A stretch of DNA of 64,000 bases from Arthrobacter liuii (GCF_014639275.1 NZ_BMFW01000004.1:235638-299637); one strand, 5' to 3'. Shown: positions 52,622 to 61,544, counted from the stretch's first letter. Made by a program: numbers and translations. Notes: a model not told the origin generated them from the letters alone.

Positions 52622-53611
52622 ATGTCGAACTTATTTGGTGGTCCCAAGGCCGGCGCCGCGAATGGACCGGACGATGCCCGGGCTGTTCCCACCGGTGACA
52701 CCGTTGGCTCCTACACCTCCTACCTCGACGCCCAGAAAGCGGTTGACTACCTGGCTGACCAGCAGTTTCCGGTCCAACTGGTGTCCATCGTGGGCAACGA
52801 ACTGAAGATGGTGGAGCGGGTTACGGGCCGCCTGAGCTACCCCAGGGTGGCCCTTTCGGGAGCACTGAGCGGCATGTGGTTCGGCCTGTTCGTTGGTGTC
52901 ATGCTGTCCTTTTTCGCGCCGTCGCCCGGGTACTTCTCGATCATGACGTCGGTGCTGATGGGCGCGGCCTTCTTCATGCTCTTCGGGATCGTCACTTACG
53001 CCATGCAGCGGGGCAAGCGGGACTTCACCTCCACCAGCCAGGTGCTGGCCACGAGCTATGACGTGATCGTGGCACCGGAGGCAGCCCACGAGGCCCGCCG
53101 CCTCCTGCAGCAGTTGCCGATGTCCCGTTCGGACGCGGCCGGCCACGGCCCTTATACGCAGCACGACTACTACAACCAGCCGTACCAGCAGCACCAGCAG
53201 GAGCCGGGGCAGCAGCAGGGGCAGGGCCCCGCCCGTCCCGCCGGCTGGAACGATCCCTACGGCCAGCGGTCCTCCGGCTCCCCTGTCCAGGACGGCGGCG
53301 GGCAGGACGGGCACGGTTACCCGGACGACGGCGCCCAGCAGCACAGTGCCCAGCAGCACAGTGCCCAGCAGTACGACGGCGGCCAGCAACAGCAGCCGGT
53401 CCGTTCCGTCCGCTACCCCGACCTTCCCGACGGCCGCCCGCAGTACGGCGTCCGCCTGCCGCAGGGGCCCGCCGCAGATGCCGGGCAGCCGGTCGCAGGA
53501 CAGAGCCTGGGCGAGGGCACAGAACATCGGGGAGAACACGCTGCGGACCATGGCGGGGAACAGCAATACGGCCAGGACGGGGACCAGCCCAGGGGCGAAC
53601 ACCGGCAGTAA
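52622..53611 (+). CDS. General stress protein 17M-like membrane protein with Gln/His-rich tail
   Basis: This 329-residue protein begins with an alpha-beta domain (VGSYTSYLDAQKAVDYLADQQFPVQLVSIVG) resembling the general stress protein 17M fold. Two membrane helices follow (SGALSGMWFGLFVGVMLSFFA and YFSIMTSVLMGAAFFMLFGIVTYAM). From residue 175 the tail is disordered and rich in Gln, Gly, His and Pro, with short repeats of the QQHSA type. ATG 52622 lies six bases after AAGAAT, a -10-like box. It is divergent from the MgtE-N/CBS gene. Role unknown. Confidence 0.82.
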   Translation: MSNLFGGPKAGAANGPDDARAVPTGDTVGSYTSYLDAQKAVDYLADQQFPVQLVSIVGNELKMVERVTGRLSYPRVALSGALSGMWFGLFVGVMLSFFAPSPGYFSIMTSVLMGAAFFMLFGIVTYAMQRGKRDFTSTSQVLATSYDVIVAPEAAHEARRLLQQLPMSRSDAAGHGPYTQHDYYNQPYQQHQQEPGQQQGQGPARPAGWNDPYGQRSSGSPVQDGGGQDGHGYPDDGAQQHSAQQHSAQQYDGGQQQQPVRSVRYPDLPDGRPQYGVRLPQGPAADAGQPVAGQSLGEGTEHRGEHAADHGGEQQYGQDGDQPRGEHRQ

Positions 53612-53659
53612 CAGCGCCGGTGCCGCCAAGGTTCACGACGCCTGAGGGCAGCACGAACG

Positions 53660-53704
53660 AAGAGCGGGACCGCTGGAATGTATCCGGCGGTCCCGCTCTT
53701 TTGC
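53660..53704. terminator. Terminator between GSP17M-like and aminopeptidase genes
   Basis: AAGAGCGGGACCGC pairs with GCGGTCCCGCTCTT around a 13-base loop and is followed by TTTT. It serves convergent genes on both strands. Confidence 0.85.
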
Positions 53705-53718
53705 TGTCCCTGCCCCGG

Positions 53719-55293
53719 TCAGGCTTCTTCTGTCCGGTAGATGCCGGCCATCCAGTCCTCGACGTCCTCCGGATCGCGCGGCAAGGCGGCGCTGAGGTTG
53801 ACGGGGCCATCAGCGGTCATGAGGATGTCGTCCTCGATCCTGACTCCGATGCCCCGGTATTCCTCCGGGATCGCAAGGTCTTCCTTCTTGAAGTACAAGC
53901 CCGGCTCGATGGTGAACACCATGCCTTCGGTGAGGACGCCGTCGAGGTAGAGGTCCCGCTTGGCCTGTGCACAGTCATGCACGTCCAGTCCCAGGTGGTG
54001 GCTGGTACCGTGCGGCATCCAGCGGCGGTGCTGCTGCCCCTCCGGGCTGATCGCTTCCTCCACGCTGACGGGCAGGATGCCCCAGTCGGCCAGGCGCTCA
54101 GCCAGGACCGTGGTGGCGGCGGTGTGGATGTCGCGGAACTTGGTACCCGGCTGGGCGGCTGCGAACCCTGCATCGGCAGCATCGAGGACTGCCTGGTAGA
54201 CCTTGCGCTGGATGTCGCTGAAGGTGCCGCTGGCCGGGAGGGTCCGGGTGATGTCTGCCGTGTAGAGCGAGTCCGCCTCGACGCCGGCGTCCAGGAGCAG
54301 GAGCTCGCCGGCGTGGATCCGGCCGGTGTTGCGGGTCCAGTGGAGCACGGTGGCGTTGTTGCCCGAAGCTGCAATGGTGTCGTAGCCCAGCTCATTGCCC
54401 ACCTCGCGTGCACGGGCGAAGAAGGCTCCCTCGACCACCCGTTCACCGCGGGCATGCGTGAGGGCGCGCGGCAATGCCTTGACAACTTCTTCAAAGCCCT
54501 CAACGGTGCCGGACACCGCGGTCTTCATCTGCTCGATTTCCCACTCATCCTTGAGCAGGCGCAGTTCCGAGAGAGCTTCACTGAGCTTCTCGTCCAAGGC
54601 ATCGAGGACGCCAAGGTCCAGGTTCTCCGGATCCTTGGCGGTGTTGTACCGGGCGGTGTCCACCAGGGCATCAATGTTGTCATCCACCTTGCGGACCAGG
54701 CGGACGGAGATGCCGCCGATTTCCGGGGCGCCGACGTCCTTGGTGATGGCCGTTTCCAGCTGGTCGATGTGCGCGGTGGCCAGTCCCAGGCGGGCCTCGA
54801 ACTCTTCCAGGGTGGGGCGGGCCCCAATCCAGAACTCGCCGGAGCGGGAGTCCGCGTAGAACTGTTCGGTATCCCTCCCGGCCAACGGCCGGAAGTAGAG
54901 CGTCGCCCGGTGGTTGCCGCCGTCGTCGCCCGTTCCCTCGTTGACCGGTTCCAGGACCAGGACAGCGTCAGGCTCGTGGTCCAGGCCGAGGCCGGTCAGG
55001 TGCGCGAAGCCGGAGTGGGGGCGGAAGCGGTAGTCGCAGTCGTTGGAGCGGACCTTCAGCGGCCCCGCAGGGATGACCAGGCGCTCGCCTTTGAACTGGG
55101 CGGAGATCGCCTTACGCCGGCCTGCGGCGTAGCCGGCCACGGCGGCACGCTGGGGAAGTTCCTGGCTGGAGGGCGCCCAGTTGCTGGCCATGAAAGCCTT
55201 GAACGCGGTGGAACTGGGCCGCTGGGAGCGGTTGTTGACGCGCTCCTCCAGCGGCTGGGAAGCAGAGTTTAGGGTGTTTTCGGCATCGTTCAC
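53719..55293 (-). CDS. Xaa-Pro aminopeptidase (M24B family)
   Basis: This 524-residue pita-bread-fold metallopeptidase removes the residue before proline. The N-terminal domain covers about residues 1-220. The catalytic domain has TVLHWTRNTGRIHAGELLLLDAGVEADSLYTADITRTLPASG with the two Asp ligands, MPHGTSHHLGLDVHD with a His, and FTIEPGLYF and GVRIEDDIL with the Glu ligands. It resembles actinobacterial PepP in length. The GTG start follows GACGAT by six bases. Confidence 0.92.
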   Translation of the reverse strand: MNDAENTLNSASQPLEERVNNRSQRPSSTAFKAFMASNWAPSSQELPQRAAVAGYAAGRRKAISAQFKGERLVIPAGPLKVRSNDCDYRFRPHSGFAHLTGLGLDHEPDAVLVLEPVNEGTGDDGGNHRATLYFRPLAGRDTEQFYADSRSGEFWIGARPTLEEFEARLGLATAHIDQLETAITKDVGAPEIGGISVRLVRKVDDNIDALVDTARYNTAKDPENLDLGVLDALDEKLSEALSELRLLKDEWEIEQMKTAVSGTVEGFEEVVKALPRALTHARGERVVEGAFFARAREVGNELGYDTIAASGNNATVLHWTRNTGRIHAGELLLLDAGVEADSLYTADITRTLPASGTFSDIQRKVYQAVLDAADAGFAAAQPGTKFRDIHTAATTVLAERLADWGILPVSVEEAISPEGQQHRRWMPHGTSHHLGLDVHDCAQAKRDLYLDGVLTEGMVFTIEPGLYFKKEDLAIPEEYRGIGVRIEDDILMTADGPVNLSAALPRDPEDVEDWMAGIYRTEEA

Positions 55294-55373
55294 GGCACCA
55301 TCGTCTCACCAGCGTCCCGGCTAAGCGAACAGGGCAGCCCGGTCCCTGGTTCGCGGTCCACTACGCTGGATAA

Positions 55374-56222
55374 GTGAGGATTGACCTGCATGCCCACTCC
55401 AACGTCTCCGACGGCACCGAGACTCCTGCCGATGTCATGGCCTCTGCTGCCAGGGCGGGACTGGATGTGGTGGCCCTGACCGACCACGATTCGACGGCCG
55501 GCTGGGCGGAGGCGGCCGCGGCCGCTGCCATGTACGGCGTGGCCCTGGTGCCTGGCATGGAGGTTTCGTGCCGGACGGAGGAGGGCATCAGCGTCCACCT
55601 CCTGAGCTACTTGCATGACCCTACCCATCCCGGCCTCCTTGAGGAAATCACCAAGGCCAAGGACTCCCGCCTGACCCGCGCCGAACGGATGGTCACCATC
55701 CTGGCCGAGGACTATCCGCTCACCTGGGACGATGTGATCCACCGTGTGGCACCGGGCGCCACTCTTGGCCGTCCGCACATTGCCGATGCCCTTGTCGCCG
55801 CAGGTGTCGTGGAGGACCGCTCAGAGGCCTTCGCCTCCATCCTCACTTCCCGCTCCCGTTATTTCATTCCGCACTACGCTCCGGACCCGGCCACCGCCGT
55901 CGAACTTGTCCGGGCCGCCGGCGGGGTGCCCGTGTTCGCCCACCCCGTGGCGTCCGCGCGCGGGCGGATCGTAGGGGAGCGGACCTATCGGGAGATGATC
56001 GACGCCGGCCTGGCGGGCTTGGAGATCGACCACCGGGACAACCCGGAAGAGGGCCGCGACTTCCTGCGCCGGCTGGCGGGCAGGCATAACCTTCTTATCA
56101 CCGGTTCCTCCGACTACCACGGCACCGGCAAGCCCAACCTGCTCGGCGAAAACCTCACGGCACCGGAAATGCTGGCACGGATCGAGGAGCTCGGCACGGG
56201 AACCGTCGTCGTCCGTCCCTGA
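55374..56222 (+). CDS. PHP-domain phosphoesterase (TrpH/RNase AM-like)
   Basis: This 282-residue protein has the PHP metal-site blocks LHAHSNVSDG, ALTDHDSTAGW, EVSCRTEEGISVHLLSY, VFAHPVASARG, HRDNPEEG and SSDYHGTGK. Its order and spacing match E. coli RNase AM (YciV), which cleaves 3-prime,5-prime-bisphosphates and 5-prime RNA ends; the exact substrate here is inferred. TACGCT lies six bases before the GTG start, again leaderless. It is divergent from the aminopeptidase gene and convergent with the methyltransferase. Confidence 0.9.
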   Translation: MRIDLHAHSNVSDGTETPADVMASAARAGLDVVALTDHDSTAGWAEAAAAAAMYGVALVPGMEVSCRTEEGISVHLLSYLHDPTHPGLLEEITKAKDSRLTRAERMVTILAEDYPLTWDDVIHRVAPGATLGRPHIADALVAAGVVEDRSEAFASILTSRSRYFIPHYAPDPATAVELVRAAGGVPVFAHPVASARGRIVGERTYREMIDAGLAGLEIDHRDNPEEGRDFLRRLAGRHNLLITGSSDYHGTGKPNLLGENLTAPEMLARIEELGTGTVVVRP

Positions 56223-56235
56223 CGTCGCGCCTGTC

Positions 56236-56299
56236 CCAACCAGGTAGCGCCAACTGTCGTTCTGACGCGGCAAAACGACAGTTGGTGCGACCTAGTTGG
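56236..56299. repeat. Palindromic intergenic repeat, copy 2
   Basis: Arms of 28 bases surround an 8-base loop GACGCGGC. The inner core CCAACTGTCGTT faces its complement with few mismatches (four in the full arm). It shares the ACTG[T/C]CGTT core, the 8-base loop and the convergent-gene setting with the copy at 34397. The right arm supplies the stop codon of the methyltransferase. Confidence 0.7.
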
Positions 56300-57164
56300 G
56301 CTGGAACGTGGCCAAGGTGGCGTGCGCGCCGAGCCGCTTGGCCATGATGTCGATGGCCGGCTGGTTCTGGTCGACGCAGACGAATTTCCGGCCAAGCTTG
56401 GCGGCAACGGCCCCCAGCGTGCCGGAGCCGGCGAAAAAGTCGAGGCACCAGTCCCCGGGGCGGGACGATGCAGCGACGGCCCGGCGGACCAGGCCCTCCG
56501 GCTTCTGCGTGGGGTAGCCGGTCTTTTCCTTGCCGGTGGGAGAGACGATGGTGTGCCACCAGACATCCGTGGGCAGCTTGCCCAGTTCCCGTTTGGCGGG
56601 CGTCACCAGGCCCGGCGCCATGTAGGGCTCGCGGTCCACCTCGGCGCTGTCGAAGTGGTATTTTGCCGGGTTCTTCACGTACACGAGGATGTTGTCGTGC
56701 TTGGTGGGCCACCGGTTTTTCGCCCGGGCGCCGTAGTCGTACGCCCAGATGATCTCGTTCAGGAAGCATTCGCGGCCAAAGATGGCGTCCAGCATCACCT
56801 TGGCGTAGTGCACCTCGCGGTAGTCCAGGTGCAGGTACAGGGTGCCGTCGTCGGCGAGCAGCCGCCAGGCCTCCACGAGCCTTGGTTCCAGGAACGACCA
56901 GTAGTCGCTGAACGCGTCATCGTAACGGTGCAGGGCACCCTTGATGGTGTCGTAGGAACGGCCCTTGAATCCCACCCGGTCCCCGCTGCCGCCGGCGTTG
57001 ACCACCATCCTGGTTTCCTGGCGCTGCTGCGGCCTGCCCGTATTGAAGGGCGGATCCACGTATATCAGTGTGAAGGCGCCGTCCGGCAGCGTGGGGAGGT
57101 ACTCCGCGTTGTCCGCGTGCACCACCAGGCTGCCGCCGTCCGGCGCCCAAACAGTGTCAGTCAT
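56292..57164 (-). CDS. Solitary DNA N-methyltransferase, beta-class layout
   Basis: This 290-residue enzyme has the catalytic motif IV DPPF at residues 37-40 and the SAM-binding FAGSGT near residues 244-249. Motif IV before motif I is the beta class, which includes CcrM-like N6-adenine methyltransferases. The middle part (KGALHRYDDAFSDYWSF, AYDYGARAKNRWPTKHDNILVY) is the likely target recognition region. No restriction endonuclease is visible nearby. The gene starts eight bases after the DEAD-box helicase stop and is likely in its operon. The target sequence is not visible. Confidence 0.87.
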   Translation of the reverse strand: MTDTVWAPDGGSLVVHADNAEYLPTLPDGAFTLIYVDPPFNTGRPQQRQETRMVVNAGGSGDRVGFKGRSYDTIKGALHRYDDAFSDYWSFLEPRLVEAWRLLADDGTLYLHLDYREVHYAKVMLDAIFGRECFLNEIIWAYDYGARAKNRWPTKHDNILVYVKNPAKYHFDSAEVDREPYMAPGLVTPAKRELGKLPTDVWWHTIVSPTGKEKTGYPTQKPEGLVRRAVAASSRPGDWCLDFFAGSGTLGAVAAKLGRKFVCVDQNQPAIDIMAKRLGAHATLATFQPN

Positions 57165-57172
57165 GAGGGCAG

Positions 57173-58852
57173 TTAGGCCTCGGAGTTGCCGGGCTGCGCA
57201 CCCTGGTCGGTGCCCGCCACCACTTCACCGTTGCGGCGGCGGGTGCGGGTCCGGCTGCGGCGGGCACGCGAGGGCTGTTCGCCGTCGGTTGCGGGGGCGG
57301 CAGCCTCACCGGCAGAAGGGGAGGCAGCGTCTGACGTACGACGACGGCGCTCGCCTGAGCGGGCAGCGGAATCACCGCTGCGGCCACCTTCGCGGCTGCC
57401 GCCCTTGCTGCGTCCCCGTCCGTCCCGGTCGCGTGACCGGTCAGAGTCACGGCTGCCGCGGCTGTTCTTCTTGCCGGTTTCACCCAGGTCCTCAAGCACC
57501 TCGGCGTCCACGCCGGCCAGCGTGCGCTTGTCACGCGGCAACCGGCCCTTGGTGCCCTCGGGGATGTCCAGGTCGGTGAACAGGTGCGGCGAGGACGAGT
57601 AGGTTTCCACGGGCTCGGGAACGTTCAGGCCCAGTGCCTTGTTGATCAGGGCCCACCGGGGAACATCGTCCCAGTCCACGAACGTGACGGCGGTGCCCTT
57701 GTTGCCCGCGCGGCCGGTGCGGCCAACGCGGTGCAGGTAGATCTTTTCGTCCTCCACGCACTGGTAGTTGATCACGTGGGTGACGTCCTCGACGTCGATG
57801 CCGCGGGCGGCGACGTCGGTGGCCACCAGGACGTCCACCTTGTTGTTGCGGAAGGCCCGAAGGGCCTGCTCACGGGCGCCCTGGCCCAGGTCGCCGTGGA
57901 TGGCGGCGGCCGCGAAGCCGCGGTCCACCAGTTCCTCGGCCACCTTGGCGGCGGTGCGCTTGGTCTTGGTGAAGATGATGGTCCGCCCGCGGCCCCGGGC
58001 CTGCAGGATGCGGGCCACCACTTCGGTCTTGTCCATGCTGTGCGCACGGTAGATCAGCTGGCGGATGTCCCGCTTGGTCAGGCCCTCATCCTCCGGATCC
58101 GCGGCGCGGATGTGCGTGGGCTGGGTCATGTACCGGCGTGCCATGGCGATGACCGGCCCCGGCATGGTGGCGGAGAACAGGAGGGTCTGGCGGACGGCGG
58201 GGGTTCCCGCGATGAGGGTCTCCACATCCGGCAGGAAGCCCAGGTCCAGCATCTCGTCGGCCTCGTCCAGCACCACGATTTTTACGTTCTTCAGGCTCAG
58301 GTGCTTCTGCTTGTAGAGGTCGATCAGGCGGCCGGGAGTGCCGACCACAACCTCGACGCCCCGCTGCAATGCCTCCACCTGCGGCTCGTAGGCGCGGCCG
58401 CCATAGATGGTGGTGATCCGGGCGTTGCGCTTGCGTGACGCCGTCTGCAGGTCGTTCGCCACCTGCACTGCCAGTTCGCGGGTGGGAACAATGACCAGGG
58501 CCTGCGGGGCTCCTGGCACAGCCAACTTGGCGTAGCCGGGATCGTCCTGTCCGATGACCCGCTGCAGTGCGGGAATGCCGAAGCCCAGGGTCTTGCCGGT
58601 GCCGGTCTTGGCCTGGCCGATGATGTCGTGGCCGCCCAGGGCCACCGGCAGGGTCATGGCCTGGATGGGGAATGGGTGGGTAATCCCGGCGTCGGCCAGC
58701 GATTCGACGATGTCGGCGCGGACGTTGTAGTCGGCAAAGGACTTTTCCGCGATCTCATGGGGCGTCTCGTCCGAGATGATGGTTTCTTCCGGCTCGATGG
58801 TTTCCGTGCCGGATTCATCGCTCAGAAGCTGGTGCGTATGCAATTCACTCAC
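57173..58852 (-). CDS. DEAD-box RNA helicase with basic C-terminal tail
   Basis: This 559-residue helicase carries motif Q (PIQAMTLPV), Walker A AKTGTGKT, motif Ia PTRELAVQ, motif II VLDEADEM, motif III FSAT, and motif VI HRVGRTGRAG. The C-terminal region after about residue 440 is rich in Arg, Ser, Gly and Asp and likely binds RNA. It resembles cold-shock or ribosome-assembly helicases (CsdA/DeaD-like). The GTG start follows AAGGAAAC. A probable promoter lies about 225 bases upstream, so the leader is long, unlike most genes in this window. Confidence 0.92.
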   Translation of the reverse strand: MSELHTHQLLSDESGTETIEPEETIISDETPHEIAEKSFADYNVRADIVESLADAGITHPFPIQAMTLPVALGGHDIIGQAKTGTGKTLGFGIPALQRVIGQDDPGYAKLAVPGAPQALVIVPTRELAVQVANDLQTASRKRNARITTIYGGRAYEPQVEALQRGVEVVVGTPGRLIDLYKQKHLSLKNVKIVVLDEADEMLDLGFLPDVETLIAGTPAVRQTLLFSATMPGPVIAMARRYMTQPTHIRAADPEDEGLTKRDIRQLIYRAHSMDKTEVVARILQARGRGRTIIFTKTKRTAAKVAEELVDRGFAAAAIHGDLGQGAREQALRAFRNNKVDVLVATDVAARGIDVEDVTHVINYQCVEDEKIYLHRVGRTGRAGNKGTAVTFVDWDDVPRWALINKALGLNVPEPVETYSSSPHLFTDLDIPEGTKGRLPRDKRTLAGVDAEVLEDLGETGKKNSRGSRDSDRSRDRDGRGRSKGGSREGGRSGDSAARSGERRRRTSDAASPSAGEAAAPATDGEQPSRARRSRTRTRRRNGEVVAGTDQGAQPGNSEA

Positions 58853-59089
58853 AGGGGAGTTTCCTTATTCATTTGGGCATTGGCGCTGCCTGCTCAACGG
58901 GCCGGCCAGGGCTGGCCGCTCCGGAGCACGCTCAGGCGCGCAAGCGATTCCAGTGGAAGCCGATCGCGGGCTATCTAATGCTGGCACTGGTGACCAACTG
59001 GCAAATCTCAAGATCGCGTAGGGGCGGGCTTGTTGGTTTCAAAACGAGGAAATCAACGACCGGGCATCCAGTTCTACCCCTCCAGTCTA
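58853..59089 (-). promoter_or_regulatory. Long 5-prime leader and promoter of the DEAD-box helicase gene
   Basis: The -10 box TAGACT (complement of 59084-59089) places transcription start near 59077 and gives a leader of about 225 bases. Long leaders of this kind are known to control cold-inducible helicases in other bacteria. No -35 is clear. The leader contains GGCCGGCC and neighbouring GC-rich pairs that could fold. Confidence 0.45.
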
Positions 59090-59142
59090 GCCGTACGCTC
59101 GCACAATCACGTTTCGGCCCGCCAGCGGCACCAGCTGAACCC

Positions 59143-60633
59143 TCAGGAAACGAGTTCGAAGTGGATCTGCCGGGTGGTGATGTCCGACGAAATCAGCCGG
59201 ACGCGGACCTTGGTGCCGGATACCAGTTCGCCGGCGCAGCGGGCCGTGACTGCGGGTTCGGCGATCTGGATGACCCCGGAACTTCCGTTCCCGTTTCCGT
59301 TTCTCCCGTTCCCGTTTCCACTTCCGTTTCCGTTCCCGGTCTGCGGCTTGGACCCGGAAATGACGATCGCGTCGAACTCCTGGCCAATGTGGTTCAGCAG
59401 CAGCGCGGCCTCCACGGTATCCAGGGCCAGCCGCTCCATCCGGGACGCCAGCTGGTCTGATCCGGCCATGATGCCAGGCAGCAGCGGAAGGGCGTCCCGT
59501 GCCCAGCCGGGAACGTCGCCGCCGTTGCTCAGGGCCTCGCAGATGACCAGCACGAAGCGGTCCACCAGGCGGCGCAGCGGCGCGGTGGTGTGGGCATAGG
59601 CCGCGCCGATGGCGGATTGCACGCCATCCTCGGGGACGGTTCCGTCAAAGGCGGTATAGGACGCTCCCCGGAACAGCATGCCGGCGGAATGCATGATGGC
59701 CAGCTGGCGCGGGTCGGTGGGATCCAGCGAACGGAGGTACTCGCCATAGCTGACTTCCCCGTCCCACGGCCTGCCCAGCACCTCGGTCTGCAGCCGGAAA
59801 TGCTTCAGGGACCGTTCATCCGGAGCCGGCATGGTGCGAAGGATGCCCACCTTGCCGTCAAGCATGAGCTGCGCGGCGGCCATCCCGGTCATCAGCGAAA
59901 TCTGCGCGTTCCAGTCCTCCACCGGAAGCTGCGGAACAGCGACTATCCGGTAGCCGCCGTCGGGCAGCTGGACAATCTCCTGCTCTGGCATGTTGAGGCT
60001 GGCCCCTGCGCGGGCCCGCTCCAGCTCCACCCGCTTTAGGCCCACCTCGCGGAGGAGCTGCAGCACGGCGGAGGCAGTACCGGCGTCGAGATCGGCTTGC
60101 GCGCCCTTATAGCTGAGCTTGTCGCGGCTGCGGACCCGTGCCCGCCGGACGCCGACCGACAGCACCGACGCGCCGCCGTCGAGTGTAAAGTCCCAGACGA
60201 ACGCGGAACATTCCTGGCCGGGCAGCAGGCTTCCTGCCCCTTCGCTGATCACCTCAGGGTGCAGCGGGATCCGGCCGTCGGGAGCATAGAACGTCTGTCC
60301 GCGGCGCCGCGTCTCGGCGTCGAGTGGACCTCCCGGCGCAACAAACGCCGGAACGTCGGCGATCGCGTACATCACGCGGTAGCCGTCCCCGTCCGGTTCG
60401 ATGAACACAGCCTGGTCCAGGTCCGTGGAGGACGCCGGATCGATGGTCACGAATTCCACGGCGGTCAGGTCGTAGGACGGTAGCCTCAAAGCGGCCACGG
60501 CTGCCCGGGCGTCCGCCAGGGCGTCGGCCGGATACGGGCCCGGCAGTTCGAGTTCCGTCCGCAGCAGGCCCAACGCCTCTTCCAAGGCGTTTCTGTGGTC
60601 ATGGACGTTGGGGGCCAGCCGATGATGTGACAC
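59143..60633 (-). CDS. RNB-domain ribonuclease
   Basis: This 496-residue enzyme has the RNase II/R catalytic motif [17 protein letters not shown] with clustered Asp residues, [37 protein letters not shown], and later [21 protein letters not shown]. It is shorter than RNase R and lacks the usual N-terminal cold-shock domains. The C-terminal barrel is interrupted by a Gly/Asn repeat (see separate entry). The open frame extends to 60828, but GTG 60633 is preceded by TACGCT with a seven-base gap and gives the start MSHHRLAPN. It degrades RNA 3-prime to 5-prime. Confidence 0.88.
   Translation of the reverse strand: MSHHRLAPNVHDHRNALEEALGLLRTELELPGPYPADALADARAAVAALRLPSYDLTAVEFVTIDPASSTDLDQAVFIEPDGDGYRVMYAIADVPAFVAPGGPLDAETRRRGQTFYAPDGRIPLHPEVISEGAGSLLPGQECSAFVWDFTLDGGASVLSVGVRRARVRSRDKLSYKGAQADLDAGTASAVLQLLREVGLKRVELERARAGASLNMPEQEIVQLPDGGYRIVAVPQLPVEDWNAQISLMTGMAAAQLMLDGKVGILRTMPAPDERSLKHFRLQTEVLGRPWDGEVSYGEYLRSLDPTDPRQLAIMHSAGMLFRGASYTAFDGTVPEDGVQSAIGAAYAHTTAPLRRLVDRFVLVICEALSNGGDVPGWARDALPLLPGIMAGSDQLASRMERLALDTVEAALLLNHIGQEFDAIVISGSKPQTGNGNGSGNGNGRNGNGNGSSGVIQIAEPAVTARCAGELVSGTKVRVRLISSDITTRQIHFELVS
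59281..59340. repeat. Hexamer-like microrepeat in the RNB ribonuclease gene
   Basis: Degenerate copies of TTCCCG and TTTCCG fill the segment and encode alternating Gly and Asn ([16 protein letters not shown]). The period of six keeps the reading frame. Confidence 0.75.
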
Positions 60634-60671
60634 AAAAATCAGCGTAGTCCCAAGTCCGGGGTTAAGCAGGC

Positions 60672-61406
60672 TCAGGAACCTGCGGCGTCCAGTGCGTCGA
60701 GGAGGGAGGCAGCTGCGGCCGCAGGATCGGCGGCCTCGGTGATGGCCCGGACCACCACGATCCTCCGCGCGCCCGCTTCCGCCACCTCGCGGACGTTTCC
60801 GTGGTCGATGCCGCCAATGGCAAACCACGGCACAGGATCCGCCACCTGCCGGGAGGCTTTGGCCGCGTACTTCACCAGTTCGGGGCCGACGGCGGCCCTG
60901 CCGGGTTTGGTGGGCGTGGCCCAGACGGGACCCACGCAGAAGTAGTCCAGCCCTGACGGGCCGGCAGTTGCTGCCAGGGCGGCGTCCACCTGTTCAGTGG
61001 TGTGGCTGGATAGGCCGATGGCCGCGTTGCCGTTGACCAGCGTACGGGCCGCGGCCAACGGAAGGTCCTTCTGGCCGATGTGGAATACCGGTGCCCCGGA
61101 CAGCACCGCGATGTCTGCGCGGTCATTGACGGCCCACAGCCTGCCGTGCCGTACTGCAGTCTCCTTCAGCACCGCCAGGAGGTCCAGTTCCTCGGCCGCC
61201 TCGATGGCCTTGTCGCGCAGCTGGATGATGTCCACCCCGCCTGCAAACGCAGCGTCCACGAATTCCGCAAAGTCGCCGCGCCCACGCCGTGCATCGGTGC
61301 AGAGGTACAGGCGGGCTGCCTGCAGCGCATCGTTGTCCCGTGCATTGACAACCTCGGTGGCTGGAGCGTGGGGGCCGGCGGGCAGGGATGAGGGGGACAC
61401 ATTCAT
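60672..61406 (-). CDS. thiE: Thiamine-phosphate synthase
   Basis: This 244-residue enzyme joins the thiazole and pyrimidine phosphates to make thiamine phosphate. Blocks are [67 protein letters not shown] and [18 protein letters not shown] lies seven bases before the ATG, so the transcript is probably leaderless and does not contain a riboswitch. It diverges from the thiO-thiS-thiG operon. Confidence 0.94.
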   Translation of the reverse strand: MNVSPSSLPAGPHAPATEVVNARDNDALQAARLYLCTDARRGRGDFAEFVDAAFAGGVDIIQLRDKAIEAAEELDLLAVLKETAVRHGRLWAVNDRADIAVLSGAPVFHIGQKDLPLAAARTLVNGNAAIGLSSHTTEQVDAALAATAGPSGLDYFCVGPVWATPTKPGRAAVGPELVKYAAKASRQVADPVPWFAIGGIDHGNVREVAEAGARRIVVVRAITEAADPAAAAASLLDALDAAGS

Positions 61407-61440
61407 GCCTGCAAGCCTAGTTCCTCTAAACTGGGCTGGT

Positions 61441-61542
61441 ACTGCGGGAGCCCGCGGCAGCTGTCACAAAGCGCCGGGCTGAGAGGGCGTCAGAGCCGAC
61501 CGCTTGACCTGATCCGGTTAATACCGGCGTAGGGAAGGAACC
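61441..61542 (+). promoter_or_regulatory. TPP riboswitch (THI element)
   Basis: The sequence has the hallmark stretches CTGAGAGG (P3/J region), GACCTGATCCGGTTAATACCGG and GCGTAGGGA of the TPP-binding aptamer. It lies in the leader of thiO. The 3-prime end overlaps GGGAAGGA, the ribosome binding site for ATG 61545, so ligand binding probably blocks translation. Boundaries are approximate. Confidence 0.93.
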
Positions 61543-61544
61543 GT

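Noticed and set aside
56292..57164. Restriction-modification system
   Set aside because: No endonuclease or specificity gene lies beside the methyltransferase; the neighbours are a helicase and a PHP phosphoesterase.
59281..59340. Phase-variable microsatellite in the RNB gene
   Set aside because: The unit is six bases long, so copy change would not shift the frame; it is reported only as a length-variable tract.
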